A stretch of DNA of 64,000 bases, taken from assembly GCA_013141075.1 (NCBI GenBank), contig JABFRQ010000003.1:62001-126000 (forward strand). The letters are read 5' to 3'. This DNA comes from Methylotenera sp. Lineage in GTDB: Bacteria > Pseudomonadota > Gammaproteobacteria > Burkholderiales > Methylophilaceae. The notes below the pieces were generated by a model. The model was not told the origin of the DNA. It worked only from the letters and a program-made list of their open reading frames with translations, and made no database searches. This document shows, piece by piece, positions 58,192 through 64,000 of this stretch. The position numbers and the translations under genes are program-made. How positions within the stretch are numbered: position 1 is the first letter of the stretch; each line of letters begins with the position of its first letter.

Positions 58192-59073
58192 ATGAAGTTA
58201 TTGGCGAAAGCCTTAGTGTTTAAAACCTACGTGTTAAAAACATTAGCCTGCGCACTGTTGACATGCTCCCAAATTGCACTTGCCGATGAACTATACAATT
58301 GCGGCAAAAATTATCAAGAGTCACCCTGCAACAATTCAACTGTCACCAAACCTATAGGCAGAAAAACTGCGCCAGCTGTTCTAAAACCTGCAATCTCAAA
58401 CAATGCCGCAAAGCCCGTAATTGTAAAGCCTGCAAATATAAAATTCCGCACGCTAGCCGCAAATGCTAGCTGCAAACAACGTGCTGGAGTCGCCAAAGAA
58501 ATCGCCGCATTGCGTGACGCAGGCAAATCTGAAGTGCAGCAATTAAAGACTTCAGACAGCTCTACTCACGCGTTAATTAAAGATGTTTACGGTCGTCGCG
58601 GCTCATCACTACAAGTGCAGTACAACGTTGAACGTGAGTGCATGCAACTTAAAGAAAGAGACAGACTCACCCAAAAACAAATGGGGGAATCTGCAAGGTT
58701 GCGTAATGGCGGCGTGGTTACCCCAATCAATAGACCCACCAACGAAATACCACTTCAAACTGAAGCTGTCGAACTGCCTGAAAAGCCAGAATTAGCTAAA
58801 AAGTCAGCACACATTGAGCCTGTTGAAGCACAGCAACCTACAACAATAGCGCCAGCCGTAACGCTAGAACCTGTCATACCAGTCACAAAAAAAACAAACC
58901 TTGAAGAAAAACAGCTTGAGCAAGGTGACGAACTTGGTATTTGCCGCTCATTTAAAGCCGGGCTAGAAAATTTAGCGAGCCAAAAACGCAACAGTGGTGA
59001 TGCGTCCCAAATGAAAGACCTAGGTCAGCAACAAGAGCAGCTCACACGTGAAATGCAATTAGCTGGCTGTTAA
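58192..59073 (+). CDS. DUF4124-like exported protein
   Basis: Signal peptide then LYNCGKNYQESPCNN. Confidence 0.65.
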   Translation: MKLLAKALVFKTYVLKTLACALLTCSQIALADELYNCGKNYQESPCNNSTVTKPIGRKTAPAVLKPAISNNAAKPVIVKPANIKFRTLAANASCKQRAGVAKEIAALRDAGKSEVQQLKTSDSSTHALIKDVYGRRGSSLQVQYNVERECMQLKERDRLTQKQMGESARLRNGGVVTPINRPTNEIPLQTEAVELPEKPELAKKSAHIEPVEAQQPTTIAPAVTLEPVIPVTKKTNLEEKQLEQGDELGICRSFKAGLENLASQKRNSGDASQMKDLGQQQEQLTREMQLAGC

Positions 59074-59099
59074 TCTACGGCGACTAGCCTACAAAATCA

Positions 59100-61688
59100 T
59101 TACCCATTGGCCATATTTTTTAACTTATAAATCCATTCTAAAGCTTGTTTTGGCGTTAAGTCATCTGGCTGAAGTAGCTCTAATGAAGCCAGCACTGGGT
59201 GCTCAGCAGGTGATTCCGCCTCAATGCTTTCAGAAAACATATCTGGCTGACTAGTATTTTGTGCAACTTGGTTATTTTCTAATTGCAGTAATTTTCGCTT
59301 AGCAGTTGCGACTACAGACTTCGGAATGCCTGCCAATTGCGCCACTTGCAGACCATAACTTTGATTCGCCGCGCCCTCTTCCACTTTATGCATAAATACA
59401 ATGCTGTTACCGTGCTCTACCGCATCTAAATGCACGTTCGCGGCCTGTTTAAAGTCATCCACAATGCGTGTGAGCTCAAAATAATGCGTGGCGAATAGTG
59501 TATAAGCTCTATTTTTCTCAAGTAACTGCTTTGCCACCGCCCAAGCCAAGCTCAAGCCATCAAAAGTGCTGGTGCCACGGCCGATTTCATCTAACAGCAC
59601 CAAGCTTTTTTCAGTGGCATTATGCAAAATATTGGCGGTTTCGGTCATTTCTACCATAAAGGTAGATCTACCACCCGCCAAGTCATCAGATGCGCCAATA
59701 CGTGTCATAATACGGTCAATTTCGCCGATTTTAGCAGACGTTGCTGGAATATAGCACCCACAATGCGCAAGTAAAACAATGAGTGCGGTTTGTCGCATAA
59801 AGGTAGATTTACCGCCCATATTGGGGCCAGTAATCAGTAATAACTGGCGATACGGGTTTAGCACAACATCATTCGCCACAAATGGCTGCGTAATATTTTC
59901 CACTACTGGGTGACGACCATTCACAATTTGCAAACCTGCTTCTGTTGTAAATTGTGGTGAAACATAATTTAAAGCCTGCGCACGCTCGGCAAAACAACAT
60001 AAAACATCTAGGCTAGCAACCGCGCCGCTATTGGTCTGCAGGGCAGATATAAATGGTAGTAATTGCTCCAAAACATCCGCATATAGCATTTTTTCACGTG
60101 CCAATGCACGGTCATTCGCGCTTAGCACTTTGTCTTCAAACGCTTTCAATTCTGGCGTAATAAAACGCTCTACATTTTTAAGCGTTTGGCGACGCCTATA
60201 CTCCGCAGGCGCACTTTCAGCCTGCGTGCGACTCATCTCAATGTAAAAACCGTGCACACTATTGTATTCAACTTTTAAGTTGGTAATACCCGTGCGCGCC
60301 TTTTCAGCGGCTTCATATTGCAGTAAAAATTCACCATGGTTATTTTGCAGCGCACGCAATTCGTCTAGCTCGGCATCATAGCCATCGGCAATCACGCCGC
60401 CATCGCGCAATACGGTGCTTGGTTCTGGTTTGATTGCGCTAGCGAGTAAACCAACCACGGCGCTGGGTGCGGTTAAACTTGAGCCCAAAGTTTGCAGCAA
60501 GCTAGTTTGCGTGTTTTGTAATTGTATTTGCAATGCTGGCAATTGCTGCAAACTCAGATTCAAGCCAGACAAATCACGTGGGCGTGCAGTTTTAAGCGCA
60601 ATGCGTGCTGTGATGCGCTCAATATCACCAATAGATTTGAGTGATTGATTTAAATTAGAAACAATATCTTTTTGAATCAATTCAGCCACCGCTTCATGGC
60701 GCCTTATCACTAAGTTACGGTCTTGCAGCGGATGGTGCAACCAATGCCGCAAAAGCCGTGCGCCCATGGCGGTTTGCGTGGTATTAAGCATTGAGTAGAG
60801 CGTGGGTGAAGCCTCACCGCGCAGCGTGATGTCAATTTCTAAATTGCGGCGAGTAGCGCCATCTAGCTGAATATATGCGCTAGTGGCTTCAACGCTCAGC
60901 GCGTTAATGTGCGGCAATGCAGTGCGCTGCGTATGTTTTACGTAATCTAGCAACGCGCCAGCTGCGCAAATGGCGGGCTGCAGGCCTGCACAACCAAAAC
61001 CATTTAAGTCGTAAGTATTAAGCTGCTTTGTTAGCGTGTTAAACGCGCTGTCAAAATCAAACTGCCATGAGCTCAAACGCTTTTTGGCGACTTTACTTAA
61101 ACTTAGTGCTGCATGTTGAAAGTCATCCGCCAGCAAAATTTCACTGGGTGCAATGCGCTCAATTTCTTGGTTCAATAGCCCAACGGCAATCTCGCTCAAA
61201 ACAAACGCGCCAGAAGCTAAATTTAGGCGAGCTAAACCAACAATTCCATCTGATTGAAAAATGCTTAATAATTGGTTATCACGTGATTCATCTAACAGCG
61301 CTGTGTCGGTTAACGTTCCAGGCGTAAGAATACGTGTAACAGCACGCTCAACGGGGCCTTTGCTGGCCGCGGGGTCGCCAATTTGCTCACAAATCGCTAC
61401 AGCTTCACCTAGCTTTGCCAGCTTAGCTAAATAACCTTCCGCAGCGTGATACGGTACACCCGCCATTTTAATTGGTGTACCATTACTCACGCCACGATGC
61501 GTGAGCGTGATGCCAAGCAAGCGAGAAGCTTTTTCTGCATCCTCAAAAAATAACTCATAAAAATCGCCCATGCGATAAAACAGCAACATGTCAGGATGCT
61601 GCGCTTTTAAAGCATGGTACTGGCGCATCATCGGCGTATAGCTGGTAGAGCTCGTTGTATTGATTGTTATATCGCTATCTATTTTCAT
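59100..61688 (-). CDS. mutS: DNA mismatch repair protein MutS
   Basis: [56 protein letters not shown]. Confidence 0.97.
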   Translation of the reverse strand: MKIDSDITINTTSSTSYTPMMRQYHALKAQHPDMLLFYRMGDFYELFFEDAEKASRLLGITLTHRGVSNGTPIKMAGVPYHAAEGYLAKLAKLGEAVAICEQIGDPAASKGPVERAVTRILTPGTLTDTALLDESRDNQLLSIFQSDGIVGLARLNLASGAFVLSEIAVGLLNQEIERIAPSEILLADDFQHAALSLSKVAKKRLSSWQFDFDSAFNTLTKQLNTYDLNGFGCAGLQPAICAAGALLDYVKHTQRTALPHINALSVEATSAYIQLDGATRRNLEIDITLRGEASPTLYSMLNTTQTAMGARLLRHWLHHPLQDRNLVIRRHEAVAELIQKDIVSNLNQSLKSIGDIERITARIALKTARPRDLSGLNLSLQQLPALQIQLQNTQTSLLQTLGSSLTAPSAVVGLLASAIKPEPSTVLRDGGVIADGYDAELDELRALQNNHGEFLLQYEAAEKARTGITNLKVEYNSVHGFYIEMSRTQAESAPAEYRRRQTLKNVERFITPELKAFEDKVLSANDRALAREKMLYADVLEQLLPFISALQTNSGAVASLDVLCCFAERAQALNYVSPQFTTEAGLQIVNGRHPVVENITQPFVANDVVLNPYRQLLLITGPNMGGKSTFMRQTALIVLLAHCGCYIPATSAKIGEIDRIMTRIGASDDLAGGRSTFMVEMTETANILHNATEKSLVLLDEIGRGTSTFDGLSLAWAVAKQLLEKNRAYTLFATHYFELTRIVDDFKQAANVHLDAVEHGNSIVFMHKVEEGAANQSYGLQVAQLAGIPKSVVATAKRKLLQLENNQVAQNTSQPDMFSESIEAESPAEHPVLASLELLQPDDLTPKQALEWIYKLKNMANG

Positions 61689-61979
61689 GTTTTATCGACC
61701 TGTCTATTCATCACATTCTGAATCAGAACAGATGTAAACTTAGCTAAATCATTTGTTATAGCATAAGTCTATTGAAGTTTTTTATTGAAAACTTCACACA
61801 TTTTAACCTTGAAAATTGATATTCTCTAAAAACATTGTATCTAAACTACTTTAGACACAACATTACAATAGTAACAATTTCTGCTTAGCTTAACGTAAAA
61901 TTATTTCTTCAACATTTTGATTTATTGCAGCAATAATAGTTTACAAAGTATTTACTCGCTAAAGATTTTCGTACAAAAG

Positions 61980-62012
61980 CAAAAACCCCCACTATTTTCA
62001 TAGAGGGGGTTT
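61980..62012 (-). terminator. rRNA operon terminator
   Basis: aaaaacccccactattttcatagagggggttt hairpin just 3' of the 5S gene. Confidence 0.8.
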
Positions 62013-62044
62013 GCTGACCACCTTTCGGTGATACGAATAAATAG

Positions 62045-62159
62045 CTTGGCAGTGACCTACTTTCGCATGCAAAAAGCATACTATCATTGGCGCTGGTTCG
62101 TTTCACGGCCCTGTTCGAGATGGGAAGGGGTGGGTCCAAACCGCTATGGCCGCCAAGCA
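62045..62159 (-). rRNA. rrf: 5S ribosomal RNA
   Basis: Reverse complement tgcttggcggccatagcggtttggacccaccccttcccatctcgaacagggccgtgaaacg.... Confidence 0.93.
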
Positions 62160-62474
62160 TAACTGGTAACTCTTGCGCGCTGTTGAGCTTTCACCCAATT
62201 GCCTATCACAAGCAGAAATGCTGTGCGCTCACTCCTATTTTCATAGAAGTAGCGTCTTAAACTTACATTTTTGCACTTATTGCTAAGTACTTTAATGCAG
62301 TTTTTAACAAACAGAAGAAGTAAAGTGTCACGCATTTTCATGCGCAAAGTAAATGGTTTTCATTGATTACATTGTCTATAAACCATACCGTATTTAAACG
62401 ATATCAGTGCTTTAAAACAAACCATTTCTCTTGTCTTTTTCGTTAACTTAATAACAATCAAGCTCAAGTTTTAA

Positions 62475-64000
<1,526 letters not shown>

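Noticed and set aside
61909-62160. ORF 61909..62160 (-)
   Set aside because: Overlaps the 5S rRNA and the terminator region.

Overview
This 64 kb window looks like a betaproteobacterial chromosome segment; Methylophilaceae-like is an impression from gene content, not tested. Left to right it contains: (1) a frameshifted single-chain nuclease/N6-adenine methyltransferase gene (minus strand, running off the left edge) carrying an in-frame 96-bp palindromic insert, plus a second half-copy of the same repeat fused in frame to a DUF559/Vsr-like endonuclease sequence; (2) a CobW-type GTPase and a small metal-handling gene group; (3) a roughly 15 kb locus with GGDEF/EAL, GAF-HlyD, PqqD-like/M50/HlyD, a short SecA-like ATPase, a periplasmic adaptor, a 2068-aa DUF4347-type surface protein with exact 300-bp internal repeats, and a GGDEF protein; I read this as an uncharacterised export/processing system for a giant surface protein; (4) hrpA and a polyphosphate locus (ppx with frameshifts, ppk, sixA, a Lys/Ala-rich protein); (5) the housekeeping block tcdA-acpS-pdxJ-recO-era-rnc-lepB-lepA and mucD-rseC-rseB-rseA-rpoE, then nadB; (6) a 5.0 kb island (50674-55678) bounded by about 28-bp imperfect terminal inverted repeats and a perfect 8-bp direct repeat ATTTTTAG, with no recognisable transposase; (7) a DEAD-box helicase, slyD, mutS, and the 3' part of an rRNA operon (5S and partial 23S, minus strand). 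A three-copy, terminator-like dispersed repeat always sits just 3' of a gene, in that gene's orientation. Several homopolymer-associated frameshifts mean sequence or assembly error must be excluded before calling pseudogenes.
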